From Planctomycetota bacterium (lineage in GTDB: Bacteria; Planctomycetota; UBA1135; GCA-002686595), in contig JAKVCE010000069.1 in assembly GCA_022447405.1 (NCBI GenBank), forward strand, positions 1,438 to 8,978: 7,541 nucleotides of DNA, read 5' to 3'. Under the pieces are notes generated by a model. It was not told where the DNA came from. It saw only the letters and a program-made list of their open reading frames with translations, and did no database searches. The stretch's first letter is position 1; every line of letters starts with the position of its first letter. Made by a program: the position numbers and the translations under genes. This document shows, in pieces, positions 1 through 5,888 of this stretch.

Positions 1-438
1 GAGCTTCGCGAGCGTTACGCAGGCCGAGTCGTGGTTTGGGTGCCTCGCGAGGAGCTCGTCTAGGGTGTCCAAGCCCTCGGGGATGAGCCCGTTTCCGAGG
101 AGCCAGCGCGCGTACGAGAGCTGGGCGCCGGTGTGGGTCTCGCCGTCCTCAGTCTTGGGCAGATCGCGCGCGAGCGACTTCGCCTCGCGCAGGAGGTCAC
201 GCTCCATGAGGGCGCGGGTGACCTCGACGCCGGGGCCTACCGGTCGCCAGGCGCGGTCACGCCAGAGCTCCCAGCCTGACTCTGAGCGGCGCGCGCGGCC
301 GCGGTAGAGCAGCCCGTCGCTCGCGAGGAGCACGCGCCGACGGTCCGGCTCGAGGAGGACCGGCTCAGGGTTCTCTGGCGGCGCGGTGTCCTGGAGCGGC
401 GCGGCGCTGAGGGAGAGGGAGAGGAGGAGGCTGAGCAC
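1..438 (-). CDS. Secreted protein of unknown function, N-terminal part (cut by left window edge)
   Basis: I do not recognise this gene. The frame is open from a GTG at 436-438 to the left edge, giving 146 residues with no stop. An in-frame TAG lies just upstream of the GTG, so an ATG-led extension is impossible, and the nearby ATG at 444-446 is in another frame. The N-terminus (MLSLLLSLSLSAAPLQD) is a short Leu/Ser-rich signal peptide, probably cleaved near residues 12-14, so the product should be exported. It is followed by a Pro/Glu-rich linker, a stretch rich in Arg and Trp (about residues 35-75), and a helical part (about 80-146). The end of that part, around GLDTLDELLARHPNH, resembles a TPR or other solenoid helix pair. 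GGGAG sits close before the GTG as a weak ribosome site, and TAGGAT lies 6 nt upstream as a possible -10. The acetyltransferase gene is 42 bp upstream on the same strand. Reading frame and export are fairly sure; function is unknown. Confidence 0.72.
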   Translation of the reverse strand, partial: MLSLLLSLSLSAAPLQDTAPPENPEPVLLEPDRRRVLLASDGLLYRGRARRSESGWELWRDRAWRPVGPGVEVTRALMERDLLREAKSLARDLPKTEDGETHTGAQLSYARWLLGNGLIPEGLDTLDELLARHPNHDSACVTLAKL

Positions 439-444
439 GCTCCC

Positions 445-450
445 ATCCTA
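445..450 (-). promoter_or_regulatory. Possible -10 hexamer (TAGGAT) for the leftmost gene
   Basis: TAGGAT on the minus strand ends 6 nt before the GTG at 438. It matches TATAAT at four of six positions, including the key first TA and last T. No convincing -35 is seen, and the spacing would make the transcript almost leaderless. The gene could instead be read through from the acetyltransferase gene 42 bp upstream. Weak call, based mainly on the same arrangement at other gene starts in this window. Confidence 0.2.
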
Positions 451-480
451 GCAAGCCATCTGGAGTCGGGACCTCTGGCG

Positions 481-939
481 CTAGAGGGGGCACTCCATGT
501 CGTGCCGGTGGAGCCCAGGGCCGAAGCCGTCCTCTGTGAGCTTGATCGTCTCGAAGCCGAAGCGCTCGTAGAAGGCCACCGTCTTGTGCGAGGTGCAGAG
601 CTCGACCGCCTCGAGCTCAGGGTGGTCCTTCGCCCAGGCCAGCCGATGCTCTACCAGCTTCGTGCCCAGGCCGCGGCGGTGCCAGTCCGGGTGGACGAGG
701 CCCCAGCAGAGGTGCATCGAGGATCCCGCGATCGCGACCCCGCCGCAGGCGACGAGCTCACCCTCGACCTCGACGACGTAGTAAGGCGCCGGCTCATAGG
801 GCTTCTTCGTGAGGAACTCGCGGTGCTCCTCGATCTCGTGGAGGAAGATGTACTCGGGGTGGTTCGCCGCGCAGATGGCGACGCAGGCCTCGAGGTCCTC
901 GTCGGTGAAGAGGCGGATGGTTGAGGTGGGATCGGGCAT
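481..939 (-). CDS. GNAT-family N-acetyltransferase
   Basis: A 152-residue cytoplasmic protein, the usual length for a single-domain GCN5-related N-acetyltransferase, which moves acetyl from acetyl-CoA to an amine. Visible family features are the strand pair YYVVEVEGELVACGGVAI (residues 53-70) and motif A with the pyrophosphate-binding loop HRRGLG (87-92, fitting [Q/R]xxGx[G/A] except that the first residue is His). A helix follows, then motif B with AFYERFGFE (122-130), the usual YxxxGF signature. The C-terminal GLHRHDMECPL closes the fold. The ATG at 937-939 is preceded by GAGGT four bases upstream, which supports this start. It is transcribed divergently from the TPR gene at 1038 and may read on into the secreted-protein gene 42 bp downstream. 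The substrate cannot be read from the sequence: a small molecule, antibiotic or peptide amine are all possible. Family call is very likely; the substrate is unknown. Confidence 0.9.
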   Translation of the reverse strand: MPDPTSTIRLFTDEDLEACVAICAANHPEYIFLHEIEEHREFLTKKPYEPAPYYVVEVEGELVACGGVAIAGSSMHLCWGLVHPDWHRRGLGTKLVEHRLAWAKDHPELEAVELCTSHKTVAFYERFGFETIKLTEDGFGPGLHRHDMECPL

Positions 940-1008
940 CGAGACCTCAGGCTATGCCCAGCAGCGCACGGAGTCCAAAGACGGGGGCACAGAGCCTGGG
1001 GAAGCTGG

Positions 1009-1024
1009 CCTAGAGAGACCTAGA
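1009..1024 (+). repeat. Short direct repeat CCTAGA, 10 bp apart, in the divergent intergenic region
   Basis: CCTAGA occurs at 1009-1014 and 1019-1024, one helical turn apart, and the second copy overlaps the possible -10 TAGAAT. Such spacing could suit a regulator binding one face of the DNA between the acetyltransferase and TPR genes. With six-base units, chance is a real alternative. The rest of the 98-bp gap (940-1037) shows nothing else convincing. Confidence 0.25.
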
Positions 1025-1026
1025 AT
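1021..1026 (+). promoter_or_regulatory. Possible -10 hexamer (TAGAAT) for the TPR/VCBS gene pair
   Basis: TAGAAT matches TATAAT at five of six positions and ends 11 nt before the ATG at 1038. No -35 hexamer is visible at the usual distance. Transcription would begin near 1033, leaving a leader of about five bases and excluding the GAGG at 1027-1030 from the mRNA. Either the transcript is nearly leaderless, or this hexamer is not the promoter and GAGG acts as the ribosome site. It overlaps the second copy of a CCTAGA direct repeat. Confidence 0.3.
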
Positions 1027-1037
1027 GAGGACCCACG

Positions 1038-2057
1038 ATGCGAGCGCTCCTCCTCATCCCTCTCCTCAGTCTGGTCCTGCCCCAAGGCCCGAGGGAGCTG
1101 TGGAGGGAGGGCGAGCGGGCGCGCGCCATCCAAGCGCTCAACGCCAAGCTGGCAGAGGACGAGCGCCCGGAGCTCAGGCGGCGCCTCATCGATTGGTGCT
1201 TCACCGTCCACAAGTACAGCGCCGCCCTCGAAGCGGCGGAGGGCTTAGGTGATGAGGGAGACCCGCACAGGGGACGCGCCCTCTACTTCCTCGGTCGCTA
1301 CGAAGAGGCGCTGGCGCTCCTGGATGAGGGAGACGGCGAGGCGGTCTTGATGCGTGTCGAGGCCCTGCGCGCCCTCGGCCGTGACTGGGGGGAGTGGATC
1401 GAGCCCGCCGCGGAGCTCCTCGGTGAGGGGGACCGCCGGGTCGCGCTCCTGCGCGCCCGCGCGCTCCTTGAGGGAGGCGATCACGCCGCGGCTGTCGAAG
1501 CCTTCGAGGGAGCGCTCAAGCGCGCTCCCCTCGAAGCGGAGGCCCTCTTCGGTCTAGGCCGGGCGCTCGTCCTCTCCGGCGAGCGCACGCGCGGCCTCGA
1601 GGTCTTGGAGAGACACCGCGCGCTCACGCCGCTCTTGGACGCCCTCGACTTCGCCGAGCGGGGGCTCGACCTCGCGCCTCTTCACGGTCCGAACCACGCC
1701 GCTCTCGGAGACGCTTGGCGCGAGCTCGTGCCCTTCGACGGGGGCTCCTACGCCCGCGCTGAGGCTGCTTACCAGGCGGCCCTCAGCCGGATGAAGGGGA
1801 AGGCTCGCGTCCCGGTTCACCTGCGCCGCGCCCGCCTCATCGCCGATCACGGTGACGGCCTGATGGCCGCCGCCTTCTCCCTCGACGCCGCGCTCAAGGA
1901 GGGGGAGGACCCGCAGCTCCTCGTCCGGGCCGCGGACTACTTCTCGGAGGCTGGGGACGCTGGCCTGGCGCTCTTGCGCCTGGAGCGCGCCCTCGCCCTG
2001 AGGCCTGGAGACCGCGCGATCCGGGAGCGCATCGAGCGCGTGAGGAGGGGGAGGTGA
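1038..2057 (+). CDS. Secreted TPR-like repeat protein, partner of the downstream VCBS lipoprotein
   Basis: A 339-residue protein with an N-terminal signal peptide (MRALLLIPLLSLVLPQG, hydrophobic core residues 3-15), so probably periplasmic. The rest is almost entirely amphipathic helix pairs of TPR type. The clearest are around 79-95 (RALYFLGRYEEALALL), 137-160 (ARALLEGGDHAAAVEAFEGAL), 166-193 (AEALFGLGRALVLSG onward), 219-250 and 293-324 (AADYFSEAGDAGLALLRLE, then RALALRPGD). TPR solenoids bind other proteins and carry no catalysis, so a scaffold or partner-binding role is likely. The ATG is preceded by GAGG (1027-1030) at a good distance. The stop overlaps the start of the VCBS gene, indicating translational coupling. 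In several phyla, Planctomycetota among them, TPR arrays are found next to or fused with CRTAC1/ASPIC beta-propellers, so this is probably the split form of that pair. The export and TPR calls are solid; the partner is inferred. Confidence 0.82.
   Translation: MRALLLIPLLSLVLPQGPRELWREGERARAIQALNAKLAEDERPELRRRLIDWCFTVHKYSAALEAAEGLGDEGDPHRGRALYFLGRYEEALALLDEGDGEAVLMRVEALRALGRDWGEWIEPAAELLGEGDRRVALLRARALLEGGDHAAAVEAFEGALKRAPLEAEALFGLGRALVLSGERTRGLEVLERHRALTPLLDALDFAERGLDLAPLHGPNHAALGDAWRELVPFDGGSYARAEAAYQAALSRMKGKARVPVHLRRARLIADHGDGLMAAAFSLDAALKEGEDPQLLVRAADYFSEAGDAGLALLRLERALALRPGDRAIRERIERVRRGR
2044..2054 (+). promoter_or_regulatory. Purine-rich ribosome binding site inside the TPR gene end, for the VCBS gene
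   Basis: GGAGGGGGAGG lies at the end of the TPR gene. The first GGAGG (2044-2048) is 8 nt before the ATG at 2057, an ideal spacing, while it would be only 5 nt before the GTG at 2054. This decides the ATG as the likelier start. Because the TPR stop TGA (2055-2057) shares its A with that ATG, ribosomes ending the first gene can restart on the second. Confidence 0.55.
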
Positions 2058-3538
2058 TGCGCGGCGCGCGCTGGATCACGCTCCTCTGCCTCTCTGGGTG
2101 TGGAGAGGAGGAGGCGCCTGTGATGCCGACGCCGCCCCCGACCTTCGCCTTCGCGGACGTGACCGAGGCGTGGGGTCTCGACTTCACCCACGACGCGGGG
2201 CTCACTCCGGAGAAGCACCTGCCCGAGACCATGGGCGCGGGCGCGGCGCTCGCGGACTTTGACTCGGACGGTGACCTCGACCTCTACTTTGTTCAGGGCG
2301 GAGAGCTGCCGGTCTCAGGGGTCGCGGACGACGGGAACATGAACCGCCTCTACCGCAACCAGGGCGGCGGCGAGTTCGTCGACGCGACGTACGGCGCCGG
2401 CGCTGCGGCGCACACCGGCTATGGGATGGGCGTCGCCATCGGCGACTGCGACGGCAACGGGCACCTCGACATGTACCTCTCTTGCCTTGGGGAGGACGCG
2501 CTGCTCTTCGGGAACGGGACGGCGTGGTTCCGGGACGGGCCGGCGGCCTCGGGCGTGCGCGACGAGCGCTGGACCGCGGGCTGCGTCTTCTTCGACGCGG
2601 ACTCCGACGGCGACCTCGACCTCTACGTCACGGCTTACCTCGACGTCGACCTTGAGAGTCCCACCTGGTGCGGCGATCGAAAGGAGGGCTGGCGCTCCTA
2701 CTGCCATCCGGACCACTACGCGGGGCTCCCCGATCGCTTCTGGCGGAACGAAGGCGACGGGACCTTCGTGGACGCGACCGCTGAGGCGGGCTTCGACGAC
2801 ATCGCCGGCAAGGGCCTCGGCGCGATCCCGGCGGACCTCGATGGCGACGGCGACCTCGACCTCTACGTCGCGAACGACAGCACCGAGAACAGGCTGTGGG
2901 TGAACGAGGGTGACGGCCGCTTCTCGGACGGGACGCTCCTCTCCGGCACAGGCGTCAACGCCCGCGGGCTCACGGAGGCGGGGATGGGGCTCGCCTCGGG
3001 CGACTTCGACCTAGACGGCGACCTCGACCTCTACGTCACGAACTTCGACGACGAGTCGAACACCCTCTACCGCAACGAGGGCGGGCTGATCTTCACCGAC
3101 GTCACGGCCCGCTGGGGCCTGGACGCTCCGACGAGGATGCCGGTGGGATTCGGGACGATGGCCTTCGACGCCGACTCTGACGGCGACCTCGACCTCGCCG
3201 TCACGAACGGTCACATCATCGACAACATCGAGCTCTACCACGACGGCAAGACCCACGCCCAGCACGCGCTCCTCTTGGAGAACACCGGCAGTGTCTTCCG
3301 CTCTGTCCCTGCTGGTGACTTCCGCTCCGTAGATGCCGGCGACTTCGGCAGGACCCCGCGCGTCGGTCGCTGCCTCTTGGCGGGAGACCTCGACTCCGAC
3401 GGCGACCTCGACCTCATCGAGACGGCCTGCGGCGGCGCGGCCAAGATCTATCGCAACGACTCAGCCAGAGGAGGAATCGCCGCGCCCATCGTGGGGACCC
3501 AGCCCTCCTACTTGGGCTCGATGTCCGCGCGTGAGTGA
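2057..3538 (+). CDS. FG-GAP/VCBS repeat lipoprotein (CRTAC1/ASPIC type) lacking the C-terminal ASPIC domain
   Basis: A 493-residue exported lipoprotein. The start MRGARWITLLCLSGCGEEE has a lipobox L-S-G-C, so Cys15 should be lipid-modified and the protein anchored to a membrane. Seven Asp-rich calcium-binding loops of the form DxDxDGDLDLY begin near residues 67, 130, 180, 260, 316, 371 and 444, as expected for a seven-bladed FG-GAP/VCBS beta-propeller. Linker motifs of RNxGxGxF type (for example RNEGDGTF) recur, and a two-Cys segment (WCGDRK to YCHPDHY, residues 204-220) is typical of CRTAC1-like proteins. Such proteins usually continue after a final IYRN motif into an ASPIC/UnbV domain. Here the protein stops about 27 residues after IYRND, and its last ten residues are read antisense to the neighbouring redoxin gene. 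The likely role is binding of calcium and extracellular ligands or proteins, with the upstream TPR protein as possible partner. A GTG at 2054 is an alternative start. Family call is firm; function is open. Confidence 0.88.
   Translation: MRGARWITLLCLSGCGEEEAPVMPTPPPTFAFADVTEAWGLDFTHDAGLTPEKHLPETMGAGAALADFDSDGDLDLYFVQGGELPVSGVADDGNMNRLYRNQGGGEFVDATYGAGAAAHTGYGMGVAIGDCDGNGHLDMYLSCLGEDALLFGNGTAWFRDGPAASGVRDERWTAGCVFFDADSDGDLDLYVTAYLDVDLESPTWCGDRKEGWRSYCHPDHYAGLPDRFWRNEGDGTFVDATAEAGFDDIAGKGLGAIPADLDGDGDLDLYVANDSTENRLWVNEGDGRFSDGTLLSGTGVNARGLTEAGMGLASGDFDLDGDLDLYVTNFDDESNTLYRNEGGLIFTDVTARWGLDAPTRMPVGFGTMAFDADSDGDLDLAVTNGHIIDNIELYHDGKTHAQHALLLENTGSVFRSVPAGDFRSVDAGDFGRTPRVGRCLLAGDLDSDGDLDLIETACGGAAKIYRNDSARGGIAAPIVGTQPSYLGSMSARE
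2267..3415 (+). repeat. Dispersed DNA repeat encoding the calcium-loop motif DGDLDLY
   Basis: A motif coding for Asp-Gly-Asp-Leu-Asp-Leu recurs almost unchanged at the DNA level at about 2267, 2606, 2846, 3014, 3179 and 3398. A seventh, more diverged copy lies near 2446. The copies at 2606-2632 and 3014-3040 are identical over 27 bases. They belong to the propeller blades, and the near-constant codon choice suggests recent copying, gene conversion or strong codon bias. Confidence 0.75.
3299..3346 (+). repeat. Tandem duplication of 24 bp (two units) in the VCBS gene
   Basis: Units 3299-3322 and 3323-3346 encode RSVPAGDF and RSVDAGDF. They agree at 18 of 24 bases and 7 of 8 residues. The repeat keeps frame and lies just before the last propeller blade, so it lengthens a surface loop by eight residues. 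Several of the base differences are silent, so the duplication is not brand new. Confidence 0.6.
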
Positions 3539-5874
3539 TAGGGGGTGGGCTCGGGGAGGCCCAGGAGGCGGACGGACTCTTCCAAGAGGAACTCCCAGTC
3601 CATGAAGGGCTCGAAGGAGATGTCGAGCCAGCGGACGCGGCCGGCGCCGTCGATGAGGTAGGTGCCGTGCAGCGGGACCTCCTCGAAGTCGTCATAGGCG
3701 CGCCAGCTCTTGAAGAGCTCCAGCTCGGGGTCCGCTGCGAGGGGGAAGGGGTAGGGCTCCTCGCCGTCTTCGCCGACGCCCGCGGCGAGGACCTCAGGCG
3801 TGTCGGTGCCGATGGCGACCATGTCGATGCCGCGGTCTGCGAACTCGTCGTAGGCGGGGGTGAAGGCCGCCAGCTGCTCGACGCAGTGCACGCAGCCGAA
3901 GCCCAAGAAGAGGATCACGACCACGGGGCGGCCGCGGTAGTCGGAGAGGGCCAACTCGCCGCCGAGCCCGTCGGGGTGCTTCCAGCCCGGCGCCTCGATG
4001 GGCGTCCAGCGCACGGGGCCGAGGGAGTCGAGGTCAGGCCGCGCCTCGGCGGGGATGTCCTCTGCAAACTTCACCTCGGGGCGCCAGTCCTCGGGTAGGC
4101 CGCGCTCTTCTGCCAAGGGGGCGAGGCGCGCGAGCGCGGGGAGGGAGAGGTCGGCGCGGGAGGTCCAGGCGCGCAGCTCGTCGAAGAGCTCGAGCGCCTC
4201 CTCGGTCTTGCCTGAGAGGTAGAGGATGTGGGCGAGGGTCGCCTTGGGATAGATGCGGCCCTTCTTGTCCTTGGCTGCCTCGCGGGCGACCTCTTCTGCC
4301 TTCTCGCCCTCACCGGCCCCGATGTAGAGGAGCGCTAAGTGCGCCTTCTCGAAGCCGCGCTCTTTCAGGAGCTCGAGGTTCTCAGTGACCTCTTCGTGGG
4401 TGAGCACCTTGCGCAGGGCGTCCAAGGACTCGAGCTGGTCGTGGATGTCATCGAGGGTGGGCTGGTACTCATCGAGCACGTCGCTCATGGCCTCGTGGAT
4501 CTTCTTGCGGTCGCCGCCCTCTTCGCGGACGCCGTCCTCAGCCTCCTCCATCTCCGTCACGCGCTCGGCCTTGGCCTCGGCCAGGGCCTCCTCGAGGGCG
4601 AGGCGCTCGATCTCGAAGGACTCCCAGTTCCCGAGGTAGGCGTGGGACTTGGCGAGGCGGTGCGCCCTGTCGGCGCGGTCCTTGGGCTCGTCGGAGACGT
4701 CGAGGTAGTGCGTGTCGGTGAGCTCGACGAGCGCCTGCCACTGCTCATAGAGCGAGAGCGTCTCGAGCAGGCGGCGGCGGCCGTAGTTGGCGCTGCCGTC
4801 GTCCAGGGTGTTGTAGTCGGGGTGGCGAGGCAGCTCGATCATGTTCTTCGCCAGGGAGACGGACTCCGCGACGCGGCCGTGGTGGCGCAGGCTGCGGGTG
4901 AGCCACTCGTTGTTGTGGGAGAAGTTGTGGATCTGATCGGGGAGGATCCAGTCACGCATCATGTGAGCGTGGTCGACGCGGGCCGAGGCCTCCTGCTGCC
5001 AGGCGGCGTCGGAGTGGCGGCCTAAGCGGTCGAAGATGTGGCCGCCCATGTGCCACATGTGCGCGACCGTGGGCATGGACGGTCCGCTCGCGAGCGCTGC
5101 GTCGACGACGCGCTCGGCGTTCTCCTTCTGGTCCCAGAGGTGGATGCGGTAGTGGTGGGCCGGGTGGTCGGGCTTCTCTTCGAAGATCTGCTGGAGGATG
5201 GCCTCGTTGGCCTGGCGGCCGCTGATCGGGACGCCGAGCCGCTCGTTGAGCCACAGGCGGTTCACGGACAAGGCCTTGGCTTCGAGGTCGTCGGGGAACT
5301 CCCAGAGGATGTCGGAGTAGGCCTTGGTGAGGTCCTTGGCCCGTGACTTCCTGCGCTTCTTGCGCGCCTCTGTCTCCTCCTTCTCCTTCTTCTCGTCGAG
5401 CTCTTGGAAGCGCTTCGGGGTCTCCTCGCCCTCGACCTCGTAGAAGTCGGCGAGGGCGTCGATGTACATGCGCTCGCGCTCGGTGACGCTGTCGCGCTCG
5501 AGCCAGGCGCGGCGGGCGAAGTCGGCGGCGCGCTCATCGTTGTCGACGTTGGCCATGGCCATGCCCCAGAGGGCCATGGTGCAGCTCTCATCCAAGGAGC
5601 GGATGTGCCGGAAGGTGCGCTCGGCCTCGAAGTACCAGAAGCCGTGCAGGAAGGAGACGCCCTGGTTGAAGAAGGCCTGGACCTCTTCGTTCTTCGCCGT
5701 GACGGGGAAGGAGACGTTGGCTTGGGTCTCGAGGAGATATGCGGCCTGTCTGGGCCCCTCGTTGAAGGACTGTCCGTGGACCGAGTGCCCTTCGAGGACT
5801 TCGTCGGTCTCTTCGGTCTCCGCCGGCGCCTGGGCGAAGGGGGAGAGGGAGAGAAGGAGGGGGAGGAGGTGCAT
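3508..5874 (-). CDS. Secreted TPR protein fused to a C-terminal thioredoxin-like redoxin domain (CVHC)
   Basis: A 788-residue protein. MHLLPLLLSLSPFAQAPAE is a signal peptide with a likely cut after AQA (residue 16 or 17), so it acts outside the cytoplasm. Residues about 65-110 (FFNQGVSFLHGFWYFEAERTF region) match a widespread uncharacterised TPR family, as does a His-rich block at 237-318 (HPAHHYRIH, HMWHMGGHIFDRLGRH, DQIHNFSHNNEWL). TPR-like helices continue to about 575. Highly charged segments at 157-180 and 436-460 look like helical extensions. Residues about 618-772 are an AhpC/TSA-type redoxin: strand VVVILFLGFG, active site C661-V-H-C664, and cis-Pro734 in EVPLHGTYLIDGAG. The open frame extends far upstream, but that part is antisense-free overlap with comEC in a different frame. 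I chose ATG 5874 because the signal peptide begins there. An ATG at 5919 has no signal peptide at its start and overlaps comEC. No clear Shine-Dalgarno is seen. The domain call is strong; the substrate is unknown. Confidence 0.9.
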   Translation of the reverse strand: MHLLPLLLSLSPFAQAPAETEETDEVLEGHSVHGQSFNEGPRQAAYLLETQANVSFPVTAKNEEVQAFFNQGVSFLHGFWYFEAERTFRHIRSLDESCTMALWGMAMANVDNDERAADFARRAWLERDSVTERERMYIDALADFYEVEGEETPKRFQELDEKKEKEETEARKKRRKSRAKDLTKAYSDILWEFPDDLEAKALSVNRLWLNERLGVPISGRQANEAILQQIFEEKPDHPAHHYRIHLWDQKENAERVVDAALASGPSMPTVAHMWHMGGHIFDRLGRHSDAAWQQEASARVDHAHMMRDWILPDQIHNFSHNNEWLTRSLRHHGRVAESVSLAKNMIELPRHPDYNTLDDGSANYGRRRLLETLSLYEQWQALVELTDTHYLDVSDEPKDRADRAHRLAKSHAYLGNWESFEIERLALEEALAEAKAERVTEMEEAEDGVREEGGDRKKIHEAMSDVLDEYQPTLDDIHDQLESLDALRKVLTHEEVTENLELLKERGFEKAHLALLYIGAGEGEKAEEVAREAAKDKKGRIYPKATLAHILYLSGKTEEALELFDELRAWTSRADLSLPALARLAPLAEERGLPEDWRPEVKFAEDIPAEARPDLDSLGPVRWTPIEAPGWKHPDGLGGELALSDYRGRPVVVILFLGFGCVHCVEQLAAFTPAYDEFADRGIDMVAIGTDTPEVLAAGVGEDGEEPYPFPLAADPELELFKSWRAYDDFEEVPLHGTYLIDGAGRVRWLDISFEPFMDWEFLLEESVRLLGLPEPTPYHSRADIEPK
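5836..5869. other. Homopurine/homopyrimidine tract of 34 bp
   Basis: The plus strand carries only A and G from 5836 to 5869; the minus, coding strand is all pyrimidine. It encodes the hydrophobic core of the redoxin signal peptide with Leu, Ser, Pro and Phe codons (CTC, CTT, TCC, CCC, TTC type). The tract is imperfectly mirror-like and could in principle adopt a triplex, but its coding content explains it. Confidence 0.6.
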
Positions 5875-5882
5875 GGCTACAG

Positions 5883-5888
5883 ATGATA
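5883..5888 (-). promoter_or_regulatory. Possible -10 hexamer (TATCAT) for the TPR-redoxin gene
   Basis: TATCAT on the minus strand matches TATAAT at five of six positions and ends 8 nt before the ATG at 5874, within the 23-bp gap after comEC. No -35 match is evident. Since the ATG has no Shine-Dalgarno sequence, a leaderless transcript starting near the ATG would explain the layout. Read-through from comEC is the alternative. Confidence 0.3.

Noticed and set aside
237..446. Minus-strand frame starting with ATG at 446
   Set aside because: It gives a Ser/Arg-rich low-complexity product and stops at 237, while the frame from GTG 438 stays open to the edge and begins with a good signal peptide.
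472..487. Small inverted repeat CCTCT/AGAGG at the acetyltransferase stop codon as a terminator
   Set aside because: The stem is only five base pairs and no T-run follows on the minus strand, so termination is not supported.
502..924. Plus-strand open frame opposite the acetyltransferase gene
   Set aside because: It is a mirror of a gene with clear GNAT motifs; the product is biased in Arg, Glu, Leu and Val and has no recognisable domain.
949..980. A full -35/-10 promoter for the acetyltransferase gene (TTGGAC with CATAGC)
   Set aside because: The -35 candidate matches TTGACA at only three positions and the -10 is poor. Only the looser TAGCCT hexamer was kept, as part of the pattern finding.
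3546..3563. Inverted repeat TGGGC/GCCCA just after the VCBS stop as a terminator
   Set aside because: Five-base-pair stem, no T-run, and the bases encode the end of the redoxin protein.
3535..5025. Long plus-strand open frames opposite the redoxin gene (3535-4098 and 4339-5025)
   Set aside because: Their Val/Leu/Glu/Gly-rich products show no domain or signal peptide and mirror the codon pattern of the minus-strand gene, whose domains are clear.
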